Shown here: positions 19,894-29,481 of the stretch, piece after piece
Layout: every line of letters starts with the position of its first letter
How positions within the stretch are numbered: position 1 is the stretch's first letter
Origin: Cytophagales bacterium
GTDB taxonomy: Bacteria > Bacteroidota > Bacteroidia > Cytophagales > Amoebophilaceae
NCBI GenBank assembly: GCA_020629455.1
Contig: JAHDDH010000001.1
Coordinates: 69,703 to 133,702 of the forward strand
Length of the DNA stretch: 64,000 nt
Direction of reading: 5' to 3'
The notes under the pieces: generated by a model
Databases searched by the model: none
Told to the model about the DNA's origin: nothing
Seen by the model: only the letters and a program-made list of their open reading frames with translations
Translations under genes and position numbers: made by a program

Positions 19894-21801
19894 TCATGTT
19901 TGATGCATGATATATATCAACAGTATCAAAAAAAGAAAAGCACTTACAAGCCATTGGGTCTTTAGTTTTATATTTTTTTTGATGGTATACTGTTTAATCT
20001 GAAAAAATGGAAAAGTAATCCATTGTTTATATTGATGATGGTTATTTTTTTCTAAGCACATGCAGGCTGTGGATAAAAATGTTATTTTTTTTAAAACGTT
20101 TGGATAAATTTTTTGGATCATCCATTCTAGTTTTTCTATAAAACATAACATAGGCCATATAATTGATTGTTTGAAATAAGACTCTTTTTTTTTTTGTCTA
20201 TTTTTTTTTAGAGAGATTATATATTTTTTTTTTGGATGATATAATTTCCAAACAATAGCTAAGGCTATAGCATACAATCCTAGGATGCTTATGTTGATTA
20301 AATATATTGGTATGTGATGATGATAGTGACTCCTTTCTGTCATCGTATTTTGTTGTAATACACGCCAGAGCCAATGGTCTTGAATGTCTAATGAAGAAGA
20401 AAAAAATAAACTGATGATGATCCCAGTGCTCATCAACAAACAAAGTTTGTATTTTGGAGGCCATATTTTTTTTTGATAAACTGTTGTTTTATTGGGCCAT
20501 AGATGTATCATCACTTTTCCTAGATAAAGTATAGTTAAAAAAGTAGTGCCTCCCCATAAACCTAAGGGAAGTATACTAATTATATATCCTTGATTTATTT
20601 TTTGATAAGTCCAATCAACAACGCCATGCCATAATTTTTCTTTGGGATACCATCCAGGAAAATAAGGCAATGCCATTAAACAAAAAGCTCCTAGTGCACA
20701 TAAAAAGACTACTCCACGATAGGTTTTTATTTTTCGTAACCATCGAATATCTCCAGCAATCCATGATGGATTTTGGTTGTTTTGTATAAAAATTCCAGCG
20801 CAAAGAAAAAGACTGCTCTTGATACATCCATGCATGATCATCTGTAGCCAACCAGTTGTATAATCACCCAATCCAATGGCAATGCTTACATAGCCTATTT
20901 GCGAAACAGTAGCATATGCCCATATTTTTTTGATATTCCATGCTTGATAAGCACGTAGAGCTCCCCAAAAAGCAGTGAAGATACCTCCTAAAAATAAAAT
21001 ATCTGTGATCCAAGGGGTGAAAAGATAAGCCAAACGCAAGGTAAGGTACATCCCCATAATGACCATTGTGGCACTGTGCAATAAAGCCGAAACAGGTGTA
21101 GGTGCTATCATGGCTTTGGGTAACCAAAATGCAAAAGGTCCTTGGGCAGATTTTGTATACAGGCCTATCAAAATACTACTGATACCCCAAGATACTAGCG
21201 GATGATTTTTTATGTGTTGCATTTGATACCAATGTATTTCTTGAAGTATTATCCAAAGTATTCCTATACCCATTAGCAAACTGATATCTCCTAATTTTTG
21301 AGTGAGCCATATTTTTTTTCCTTGTATATATGTGTTTTTGTCTGTAGCATTGGTTAGTATCAAAAGATAAGCAAGAGTACCCATCCATTCCCAAAAAAAA
21401 AAGCTAAAAAATAAATGACCTGATATTATAATTCCTATACAAGTAAACAAAAAAAGGTAGCTAAGCACCATATATTTTTTTTGTTTGGATGGTTGTATAT
21501 AAGCCAAAGCATAGTGTTGTATAACCATGTAAAGCAGGGTAATGTATATCAAAAAAGTATTTGTGATGCGATCTACATACAAAGACCATATTAATAGCGG
21601 TTGTTTTTGTATTTGAATCAGTGGGATATTTTGACAGAAAGTTTCGTGAGGGTGCATGGCCAATGCAATGCCAAGAGCAATGATGACCATAGCGCTGTTG
21701 AGCCCTATGGTTATTTTTTTTATCAGCCGATCATGGCTATAGGCTACAATACCTGAAAATAATAGCGGTGCTAAAAATAGTACGTGTGTCCATATAGCCA
21801 T
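19894..21801 (-). CDS. nuoL: NADH-quinone oxidoreductase subunit L-like (proton-translocating antiporter family)
   Basis: KSAQGPFAFWLPKAMIAPTPVSALLHSATMVIMGMYLTLR; QKLGDISLLMGIG; ATG 21801 avoids overlap with surE. Confidence 0.85.
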   Translation of the reverse strand: MAIWTHVLFLAPLLFSGIVAYSHDRLIKKITIGLNSAMVIIALGIALAMHPHETFCQNIPLIQIQKQPLLIWSLYVDRITNTFLIYITLLYMVIQHYALAYIQPSKQKKYMVLSYLFLFTCIGIIISGHLFFSFFFWEWMGTLAYLLILTNATDKNTYIQGKKIWLTQKLGDISLLMGIGILWIILQEIHWYQMQHIKNHPLVSWGISSILIGLYTKSAQGPFAFWLPKAMIAPTPVSALLHSATMVIMGMYLTLRLAYLFTPWITDILFLGGIFTAFWGALRAYQAWNIKKIWAYATVSQIGYVSIAIGLGDYTTGWLQMIMHGCIKSSLFLCAGIFIQNNQNPSWIAGDIRWLRKIKTYRGVVFLCALGAFCLMALPYFPGWYPKEKLWHGVVDWTYQKINQGYIISILPLGLWGGTTFLTILYLGKVMIHLWPNKTTVYQKKIWPPKYKLCLLMSTGIIISLFFSSSLDIQDHWLWRVLQQNTMTERSHYHHHIPIYLINISILGLYAIALAIVWKLYHPKKKYIISLKKNRQKKKESYFKQSIIWPMLCFIEKLEWMIQKIYPNVLKKITFLSTACMCLEKNNHHQYKQWITFPFFQIKQYTIKKNIKLKTQWLVSAFLFLILLIYIMHQT

Positions 21802-21823
21802 GATTGTGGATGTGTTAAATAGA

Positions 21824-22618
21824 TTATAAAGCAAAGGTATTTTGGAGATCATTAATCATATGATGGGCTGTTAAATCATATTGACAGGGTACAATTGATA
21901 CATAATTATGTGAAAGTGCCCATTCATCAGTATCTTGTTTTTTATTTTTTTGCTGTGATTGTTCGCTCATCCAAAAATAATTTTGATTTTTTGGATTTTT
22001 TTTCTTTATTAAAAAATTTTTCCAAAATATGTCTGCTTGTTTACAGATTTTAATTCCTTGAATAGGCTCTTTTTGTTTTTTAGGAAAATTGACATTGAGT
22101 GCTGTATAGCGGGTATTTATTTTTTGTTGTAAAATTTTTTTTGTGATTGCTAAAACATACGTTTCTATATGAGAAAAATCAGCTTCCATATCAAAATCTT
22201 GCAACGAGAATCCAATGGAAGGAATACCTTCAAAAGTACTTTCCAAAGCAGCTGCCATAGTACCTGAATATATTACACTGATCGAGGCGTTTTTTCCGTG
22301 ATTAATTCCACTGACCACTAAATCTGGTTTTTTTTTGTTGAAAAGGCATGATTTTCCTGCAATGACACAATCAGCAGGAGTGCCTGTGCATATGTAAGAT
22401 TCTATAGATGGATCAATCTTATGAAAAATTTTGCTTGGTGATATTCTCAGCGGTATATCTTGGGTAACTGCATGCCCCATACCTGAATGGTTTTTTTCAG
22501 GAGCTATCACGATTACATGACCTATGGTCGACATAAGTTTGGTGAGTGTATAGATGCCTTTAGAGTAGATATTATCATCATTGGTAATCAATATCAAAGG
22601 AGTGTTAGTATTGGACAT
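21824..22618 (-). CDS. surE: 5'-nucleotidase SurE
   Basis: LITNDDNIYSKGI, IVIAPEKNHSGMGHAVT, VVSGINHGKNASISVIYSGTMAAALE. Confidence 0.95.
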   Translation of the reverse strand: MSNTNTPLILITNDDNIYSKGIYTLTKLMSTIGHVIVIAPEKNHSGMGHAVTQDIPLRISPSKIFHKIDPSIESYICTGTPADCVIAGKSCLFNKKKPDLVVSGINHGKNASISVIYSGTMAAALESTFEGIPSIGFSLQDFDMEADFSHIETYVLAITKKILQQKINTRYTALNVNFPKKQKEPIQGIKICKQADIFWKNFLIKKKNPKNQNYFWMSEQSQQKNKKQDTDEWALSHNYVSIVPCQYDLTAHHMINDLQNTFAL

Positions 22619-22676
22619 AATTTTGTTTTTTTTGTGCTTATTTTTTTTAATTTAAGCATTTATAATTGTAAGGCTT

Positions 22677-23261
22677 TTGTTTATTTTGTTGTTAAAAAAA
22701 TATTTTTTCTTTTTTTCATTATTGTTTTTTAGTGCTTGTAAAGATTTGAAAGATCCTATCACAGATCATACATCTTTTATGAAAGTAACTTTTGGTAATA
22801 GCAAAATAGATATTAAAAAATTCAGTCAAAATTATTTAGCTATCACGCATATAGTGCAAGAGATACAACCACAAGGTAGTGGCCAAAGTATTCCCGTAGC
22901 TGATGTAGCTGATCAAGTTTATATTTTTCCGTTAAATCCCTATCAAGAAAAAACAGTTTTTATTTTTACCCTTCATCATAAAGGGTTATATAGAGATATT
23001 ACAGGTGTTTTATACGAAGTATTAATCACTAAGCAAACGTATCAAATAGAAGTAATCTATACGAAAAAACCTACATTCCTAAGCGTTGAATATGGTATAC
23101 AACCTCAGTTTTTTTTGAAGGATATAGTTGTCAAAGATATTACTCCTCCTACTATGCTCCCCAATCAGATTCATTTTAAAATTGACCGTGCAAAAATCAA
23201 AGAAGCAATTCTTCATCGTCGTGTATCCTCTGCAAATGTTGAAATATTTTTTACGCTTTAG
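22677..23261 (+). CDS. putative lipoprotein, DUF6452-like
   Basis: Signal peptide with lipobox FFSACKD; 194 aa; overlaps the DUF6048-like gene, a pairing seen in other Bacteroidota (from memory). Confidence 0.55.
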   Translation: MFILLLKKYFFFFSLLFFSACKDLKDPITDHTSFMKVTFGNSKIDIKKFSQNYLAITHIVQEIQPQGSGQSIPVADVADQVYIFPLNPYQEKTVFIFTLHHKGLYRDITGVLYEVLITKQTYQIEVIYTKKPTFLSVEYGIQPQFFLKDIVVKDITPPTMLPNQIHFKIDRAKIKEAILHRRVSSANVEIFFTL

Positions 23262-23895
23262 TTTTTTTTTTTTTCCTGTTTTGGTATGGGCCAAAGCACC
23301 TTTTTGGGTTCCTAAGGATATACGGATAGGTTATGATATAGGCAAACAGGTGGCTAGGCTTTGGTCGACAAAAAATACACATGAGGGTATTTTACATTTG
23401 TATTTTGGAAAAATTTTGTTGTGTGTGGAGGGGGGTAAGCAAATAATTTTTCGTGAGGCAGAAGTTCAAAACAGTCGATACAAAAATCAAGGATCATTTT
23501 TGTGCTTGGGTGTTGATTATAATTTTTTGAAAGAAAGTCCTGAGCATAATATATGTTCTATAGGATTGCGTTATGCCATGAGCCATTTTCAAGAAACAGT
23601 GGATACATTTACAAAAGACGAAAGTGAATTGCTTCAAAAGCCGCGTGTATGGAAAGACCAACGTGTGTTGTTTGAGCAACAGTTGTCAGCACATTGGCTA
23701 GAGGCTGTAGGTGGAGTGGGGGTATCTTTGTGGAAAAATTTTTTTGTGGGTGTACAGGCAAAAATTAAATTCAAAAAAAAAATTAAAGGAACTGAAAAGA
23801 TGCAATGCTTTGAAATTCCTGGTTGGGGCTTTGGAGATGTTCAGGCTTACGGAGATGTTCATTATTATGTGTTATATACTTTTTATTTCCGATAA
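23236..23895 (+). CDS. putative outer membrane protein, DUF6048-like
   Basis: Signal peptide MLKYFLRFSFFFFPVLVWA; GSFLCLGVDYNF, CSIGLRYAMSHF; aromatic C-terminus YVLYTFYFR. Confidence 0.6.
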   Translation: MLKYFLRFSFFFFPVLVWAKAPFWVPKDIRIGYDIGKQVARLWSTKNTHEGILHLYFGKILLCVEGGKQIIFREAEVQNSRYKNQGSFLCLGVDYNFLKESPEHNICSIGLRYAMSHFQETVDTFTKDESELLQKPRVWKDQRVLFEQQLSAHWLEAVGGVGVSLWKNFFVGVQAKIKFKKKIKGTEKMQCFEIPGWGFGDVQAYGDVHYYVLYTFYFR

Positions 23896-24058
23896 ATTTT
23901 ATTTTTTATTTAAAACACTTTGAATAGAATATCATGTAGTTTTTACAAAAATTTTCAGTCAAATTAATGTTTCTATTTTTTTAACGTAGTCTTTAGGATA
24001 ATGTTAAATAAAGATATTTAAAAGGAATAAACGTTATGGAAGGAAGAATTTTAATTTT

Positions 24059-25441
24059 TTATACACATACTGGTGTATGAATGATCACACATTGTGTATG
24101 CTTTCCTTGTACATTGTAGAGCCATTTTTTTTCTTTTTTATGCTGATAAGATTTGACACAACAGGTAATAGTATCTGTATCTTCTGGAACAGTGATGCGT
24201 GTGTAATAAATAGCATATGGAATTGTTTGCCAGTGTCTTGTATCTGTTTTTTCAGTTAGAAAATACCATAAATCCAAAGCAAAAGCCAGTGGTTTATTTT
24301 TTTGACCAATCATATATGTGCTACTTTTTTTGATGGCCAATTTGAGTAATGTTTTTGCCAATATTTTTTTTCTTTGTTGCTTTAACACCTGCGTTGCAAT
24401 GGCATGAATATTTTGTACCAGTACTAAAGGATATTTTTTTCCTTGGCAATTGATACTGGCTTCATCATATATGGGGTTTCTTTCCACATATTTTGGAAAA
24501 GCTACTTTGAGCATTTTGATATGTTCTGACCAATGTTTCGATCCTTCATTTCCTACACAAGGGAAGGCAAAGGAAAGTTGGTGTTCTTCATTTTCAAAAT
24601 GTAGGATGCCTGCTTGATTTTTGAACAGCAAAAAAACAAGATATGAGGTGTCTTTGATGGGACCTAAACCATTGTGCCAAAAACAGATAATTTCTTTTGT
24701 TTTTTTTTGTTTTGGCGGATGATATTGCTTGTTAAATTTTCGTTCATACATGGCCATTTCTTTATAAAAGCCTATTTGATAAGCTACATAGAGGATATCT
24801 TGTTTTAGTTGTTCTGGTATATCGATATCAAAATAAGGCAAATAGTCTTCTTCATATATTTGAATGGCATGCTTGTAAGCAATATAAGCATCATTATATG
24901 CATGGTTGATTTGATATACAATACCCATCAGCATATGTATGAATGCATCTCTTGCATATGTATAGTTTTTTTTATGATTAGTTTGATATAGCTCCTTGAG
25001 TTTTTTTAGTTGAATATCCAAACGTCTGCATTCTACCAAGGCATGTGTATACTTTTGGAGTTGCAAAAAGTTTAATATTTTATAATAATAAAGCAACAAT
25101 ATTTCATGAATTTCTCCTTGATAATCTTTCAGCTGTGTATTAGCTATACTATCAAATGATGCTTGCAGCCAAGATTGGTTATTCACTGCTTGATAACGGT
25201 GCGCTTTTTCTAAAAGATAGTTACTTCGGATATATTGTTGCTGCATGTGGGCTATACTACCTTGATGTAGATAGTATAGCAGTTGGTTTTTTTTTTTTTG
25301 CATTTTCTGTGCTTGCTTTTCTGCTTTAGCATAATCATTTTGCTGTAAAGCATTTGCTAGTTTTTGGTGTTGTTGATAAAATGTTTGGCAAGCAGTGCAA
25401 TAGATCAATACACAAGGCAAGCAAAAAAAATGCCACGACAT
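24059..25441 (-). CDS. COG3014-like lipoprotein with TPR-like helical repeats
   Basis: Lipobox IYCTACQ; helical region EILLLYYYKILNFLQLQKYTHALVECRRLD; KEIICFWHNGLGPIKD. Confidence 0.7.
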   Translation of the reverse strand: MSWHFFCLPCVLIYCTACQTFYQQHQKLANALQQNDYAKAEKQAQKMQKKKNQLLYYLHQGSIAHMQQQYIRSNYLLEKAHRYQAVNNQSWLQASFDSIANTQLKDYQGEIHEILLLYYYKILNFLQLQKYTHALVECRRLDIQLKKLKELYQTNHKKNYTYARDAFIHMLMGIVYQINHAYNDAYIAYKHAIQIYEEDYLPYFDIDIPEQLKQDILYVAYQIGFYKEMAMYERKFNKQYHPPKQKKTKEIICFWHNGLGPIKDTSYLVFLLFKNQAGILHFENEEHQLSFAFPCVGNEGSKHWSEHIKMLKVAFPKYVERNPIYDEASINCQGKKYPLVLVQNIHAIATQVLKQQRKKILAKTLLKLAIKKSSTYMIGQKNKPLAFALDLWYFLTEKTDTRHWQTIPYAIYYTRITVPEDTDTITCCVKSYQHKKEKKWLYNVQGKHTQCVIIHTPVCV

Positions 25442-25444
25442 AGG

Positions 25445-25777
25445 CTATTTTTGAAGATAACGGTCTAAAATTTGCGCAATACTGGATTGAGGTTGATTTC
25501 CTTGCAGGGTTTCTACCAGTTTTTGTTGATGAAAGAGTAAAAGTGTAGGAATACTTTTGATTTGATATCGTGTTGAAAGTTGTGCATTGGTATCTACATC
25601 TACTTTGCCTATGGCTACTCTTCCTACATAACTGGTTGCTAGTGCATCAATCACAGGTGCTAACATCACACAAGGTCCACACCATTGTGCCCAAAAATCA
25701 ACCAATAAAAGCGTGTTTTTTTGTAAAACTTCATCAAAAGATTGGTCCGTGATAATCAAAGTGTGTTTTGTATTCAT
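25445..25777 (-). CDS. trxA: thioredoxin
   Basis: LLVDFWAQWCGPCVMLAPVI; YQIKSIPTLLLF. Confidence 0.96.
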   Translation of the reverse strand: MNTKHTLIITDQSFDEVLQKNTLLLVDFWAQWCGPCVMLAPVIDALATSYVGRVAIGKVDVDTNAQLSTRYQIKSIPTLLLFHQQKLVETLQGNQPQSSIAQILDRYLQK

Positions 25778-25886
25778 AAATCATTGAGTTTAAAAATTAT
25801 AACATGAAAAATAGACGCAAAGCTAAAATTATTTTTTTGTATTATCCTTTTCTCTTTTTCATACGGTTTTAAAAAATGCCTTATTC

Positions 25887-27002
25887 ATGTCATACGATCC
25901 ATCTTCTTTATTCTACGCATCACAATGCTCCATCATACCCGATATTTTAGGTAATGATTCTCGGTATTACAGTATCACAAACACTGACAGTGCAGGCACT
26001 AAAGCTTCTTTAGCCTATGTTTATTGGAAAGAAACAGGTGATATTACAGTATGGGAAAATATAGCCCATGATACAATTATCATGAACTTAGATGAGCTAT
26101 ATACACTGGGTGCTTCAGGTCCTTTTTTGCTTTACTATACCGTAGGAAGAAACAAAAATTTTATTACAAATGAGGTTTTAGAAAGTATTTTGTATGGCGT
26201 GAAAAAAACCATTCAATATTTACAAACGCTTGATATATCTATACACTATGCAGGGCATAGAATTAATGAATTAGGTGATCTTACCCGTACTGCTTTAATC
26301 AATAGTATGATGACTACTCGTCTGAAAAAAGATCAATTGATAGACAAAACCACTATTCAAAAAGATGATTTGATCATTGGCTTATCCTCTGATGGACAAA
26401 CACAATATGAAAATACTTATCACAGCGGTATAGGTAATCATGGCCTAACCACTGCAAGACACGAACTTCTACATCATACCGTTGCTCAAAAATATCCTGA
26501 AAGTTTTGATAGCAGCTTACCATCCTTTCAAACCTATGCAGGAGATTACCGTTTGACAGATGAAATAGAGGATCTTTCGCACAATATAGGGCAGCTTTTA
26601 TTATGCAAAACAAGGACTTATGTGCCTGTGTTACAAAAAATTTTCCATGAATATAAATCACACATTCATGGCATTGTACATTGCACCGATGGTGGACAGG
26701 TGAAAGCTTTGTACCAATTGAAACAGCCTTTACATATTGTTAAAGACAAATTATTTCCCATCCCCATTATTTTTCAATTGATACAATGCAAAAGCAATAT
26801 CTCTTGGCAAACCATGTATCAAACCTTCAACATGGGGCATCGTATGGAAATGTATGTAAAAGCTGCCGTTGTAGAGCCTATGTTAAAAATGATTGTACAG
26901 ACATTTGGTTTGAATGCTAAGGTAATTGGCAAGGTGACATTTGCTACAAAAAAGCAACTAACAATTCAAAAAGAGCAAGATATTTATCAATTTAATGCCT
27001 AA
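25887..27002 (+). CDS. AIR synthase (PurM)-family protein
   Basis: NTDSAGTKASLAYVYWKETGD; DLIIGLSSDGQTQYENTYHSGIGNHGLTTARHELL. Confidence 0.85.
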   Translation: MSYDPSSLFYASQCSIIPDILGNDSRYYSITNTDSAGTKASLAYVYWKETGDITVWENIAHDTIIMNLDELYTLGASGPFLLYYTVGRNKNFITNEVLESILYGVKKTIQYLQTLDISIHYAGHRINELGDLTRTALINSMMTTRLKKDQLIDKTTIQKDDLIIGLSSDGQTQYENTYHSGIGNHGLTTARHELLHHTVAQKYPESFDSSLPSFQTYAGDYRLTDEIEDLSHNIGQLLLCKTRTYVPVLQKIFHEYKSHIHGIVHCTDGGQVKALYQLKQPLHIVKDKLFPIPIIFQLIQCKSNISWQTMYQTFNMGHRMEMYVKAAVVEPMLKMIVQTFGLNAKVIGKVTFATKKQLTIQKEQDIYQFNA

Positions 27003-27839
27003 TCACAAGTCCATATGCAATAAATCTGTACAACGATCCATTTGATTTTTTTTGAAAACCCCGCTCAACTGTAGCGGATGTGTATGCTGTTGTATGGAGA
27101 TAGTATAGCCATATTTTTGGGCTTGTACATAGTCATAAGACTTTGAAGTAATAAAGCCACTACAGTATATTCCAAAATTTTTTAGATTCAAAATTTTGAT
27201 CACACATTGGAGATAATACAGTGATTTTTTTTCTAAATACCCACAAGAAAAACGATTGCAAAAAATTAATGTTCCTTTTTGAAGCACTGTAATCATCAGA
27301 TAATCTATACCAAAAAGCATATGGATATTGGTTTCATATTTTTTTTTTTGATAAAAAAGGGCATGGGAAATACCTATGTTCACTACATGTTTTTGGCGTA
27401 ATTTTGTGCTATATTCTTGAAAAAAAAAAGCATGTATGTTTTTCATCACTGCAAAGGAGACACAAATTTTTTCTTTTGTATGTATATAATAATGTGCTTG
27501 ATGTGTATGGCGATATACAGGACAGTTGATCTGTAAATCTTCAAAAATATTTTCAACAGCAAAAAATTTTTCAGGTAAAATGGTAAATAATGGATTATTG
27601 TAAGCAATAGTGATAGCAGTCCAGTTTTTTTGTTGTAAAATGACTGATTGGTTATAAAGTGTACATAAATCATCTAAAAAATGTGTACGACGCAGAGTAT
27701 ATCCGCTGATGAGCAGGCATTGTTGTTGATTAATACAGCTGATTTGTAAATATTGATCGCTAAGCAATATATATAGTGTATAATGAGATACATGTGCAAT
27801 ATCAAAAGTATTTTCCTGGAGATGAAAAATTTTTTTCAT
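27003..27839 (-). CDS. DUF3822-family (actin-like fold) protein
   Basis: 278 aa; PEKFF motif region, LFGIDYLMITVLQKGTLIFCNRF; matches DUF3822 layout. Confidence 0.65.
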   Translation of the reverse strand: MKKIFHLQENTFDIAHVSHYTLYILLSDQYLQISCINQQQCLLISGYTLRRTHFLDDLCTLYNQSVILQQKNWTAITIAYNNPLFTILPEKFFAVENIFEDLQINCPVYRHTHQAHYYIHTKEKICVSFAVMKNIHAFFFQEYSTKLRQKHVVNIGISHALFYQKKKYETNIHMLFGIDYLMITVLQKGTLIFCNRFSCGYLEKKSLYYLQCVIKILNLKNFGIYCSGFITSKSYDYVQAQKYGYTISIQQHTHPLQLSGVFKKNQMDRCTDLLHMDL

Positions 27840-27893
27840 GGCATATGATTAAAAAATAAAACGAACAAGAGATCACGCTTCAATCCATACATT

Positions 27894-29408
27894 ATGGCAA
27901 ATTCATGTATTCTAATCATTCTAGATGGGTGGGGTATTACAAAAGATAAATCTTTTTCAGCGATTGATGCTGCGTATACGCCTACTATTGATCGTCTTTA
28001 TCGGGAATATCCTCATACAGTATTGCAAGCCTCAGGAAAAGCTGTGGGTTTACCATATGGGCAAGTAGGAAATTCTGAGGTGGGGCATATACATATTGGA
28101 GCTGGTCGGGTGATTGCACAAAATCTCTTACGCATTGATACTGCTATCCAAAACAAAACATTTCATAGCTCTTCTACGCTTTTAGAAGCTATGCAGTATG
28201 CCAAGAGATATCAAAAATCTTTGCATTTGATGGGTTTAGTATCCAATGGAGGAGTACATGCACATATAGATCATCTCAAACAGCTGTGTTTTTTAGCCCA
28301 TCAACAGGGCCTCTCCAAAGTGTTTATCCATGCTTTTACCGATGGAAGAGATACTGCACCACATACTGCCATGCATTTTTTACATATGCTTGAACAGTGT
28401 TTATCTCAAACAACTGGCAAGCTTGCTACTATTATAGGGCGGTATTATGCCATGGATCGTGATCATCGATGGAAAAGAACTCAAAAGGCCTATCAAGCCC
28501 TAGTGCATGGCCAGGGTAATCTGACTTCCCATTGGCCTTCAGCTATCCAGCAATATTATAAAAAAGGTCTTACGGATGAATTTTTTTTTCCTTTGGTCCT
28601 TACAGATCATAGACAGCAACCAATCGTTAAAATGAAGTCAGGTGATGTGCTGATTGGGTTTAATTTTAGAAATGATCGTATGCAGCAGATAATGACTGTT
28701 CTTACACATAAGGCCTATCCTGCACAGGGTATGCAACCTTTGGACTTGCAATGTTATACGTTTACGAATTACCATGAGCAATACAAAGCCAAGGTTATTT
28801 TCAAAAAAAAAAAAGTTACTCAAACTTTAGGAGAGGTGCTCAGCATACATAAAAAAAAACAAATACGGATTGCGGAAACAGAAAAATATCCTCATGTGAC
28901 TTATTTTTTTTCCGGAGGAAGAGAAATTCCTTTTGTAGGAGAAGATAGATACCTTTGTCCTTCGCCTAAAGTTGCTACATATGACCTTCAGCCTGAGATG
29001 AGTGCTTTTGACATCACCAAGAAAACATTGGCTATTTTGCAAAGAAGGTATCATGATTTTATTTGTGTGAATTTTGCCAATCCAGACATGGTAGGGCATA
29101 CAGGCCATTGGCAAGCTACTGTGCAAGCATGTGCTGTGGTTGATCAATGTGTAGGAAAAATTATTCTTTTGGCACAAAAAATGGGGTATATTCCTTTGAT
29201 CATTGCAGATCATGGAAATGCCGATCAAATGTTATATGCCGATGGCAGTATACATACCTCGCATACCAACCATCTTGTGCCTTGTATTTTGGTCAAAGAT
29301 ACAGATCAAAAAATAATGCCTGGTTGTTTAACGCATGTAGCGCCTACGATTTTACAGTTGATGCAATGCCCTTCATCTTCTTTGATGGAAAATAGCTTGT
29401 TGCTTTGA
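27894..29408 (+). CDS. gpmI: 2,3-bisphosphoglycerate-independent phosphoglycerate mutase
   Basis: LIILDGWGI; GQVGNSEVGHIHIGAGRV; HAFTDGRDTAP; ADHGNADQM. Confidence 0.97.
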   Translation: MANSCILIILDGWGITKDKSFSAIDAAYTPTIDRLYREYPHTVLQASGKAVGLPYGQVGNSEVGHIHIGAGRVIAQNLLRIDTAIQNKTFHSSSTLLEAMQYAKRYQKSLHLMGLVSNGGVHAHIDHLKQLCFLAHQQGLSKVFIHAFTDGRDTAPHTAMHFLHMLEQCLSQTTGKLATIIGRYYAMDRDHRWKRTQKAYQALVHGQGNLTSHWPSAIQQYYKKGLTDEFFFPLVLTDHRQQPIVKMKSGDVLIGFNFRNDRMQQIMTVLTHKAYPAQGMQPLDLQCYTFTNYHEQYKAKVIFKKKKVTQTLGEVLSIHKKKQIRIAETEKYPHVTYFFSGGREIPFVGEDRYLCPSPKVATYDLQPEMSAFDITKKTLAILQRRYHDFICVNFANPDMVGHTGHWQATVQACAVVDQCVGKIILLAQKMGYIPLIIADHGNADQMLYADGSIHTSHTNHLVPCILVKDTDQKIMPGCLTHVAPTILQLMQCPSSSLMENSLLL

Positions 29409-29481
29409 AATATATTTTTTAGATTAGAAATTATTTTTTTAAACGTCTGAATTTTTATCCTCTTTCTTTCTTCTCAACTTT

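Noticed and set aside
28827-29228. 133-aa ORF on - strand
   Set aside because: Antisense shadow of gpmI
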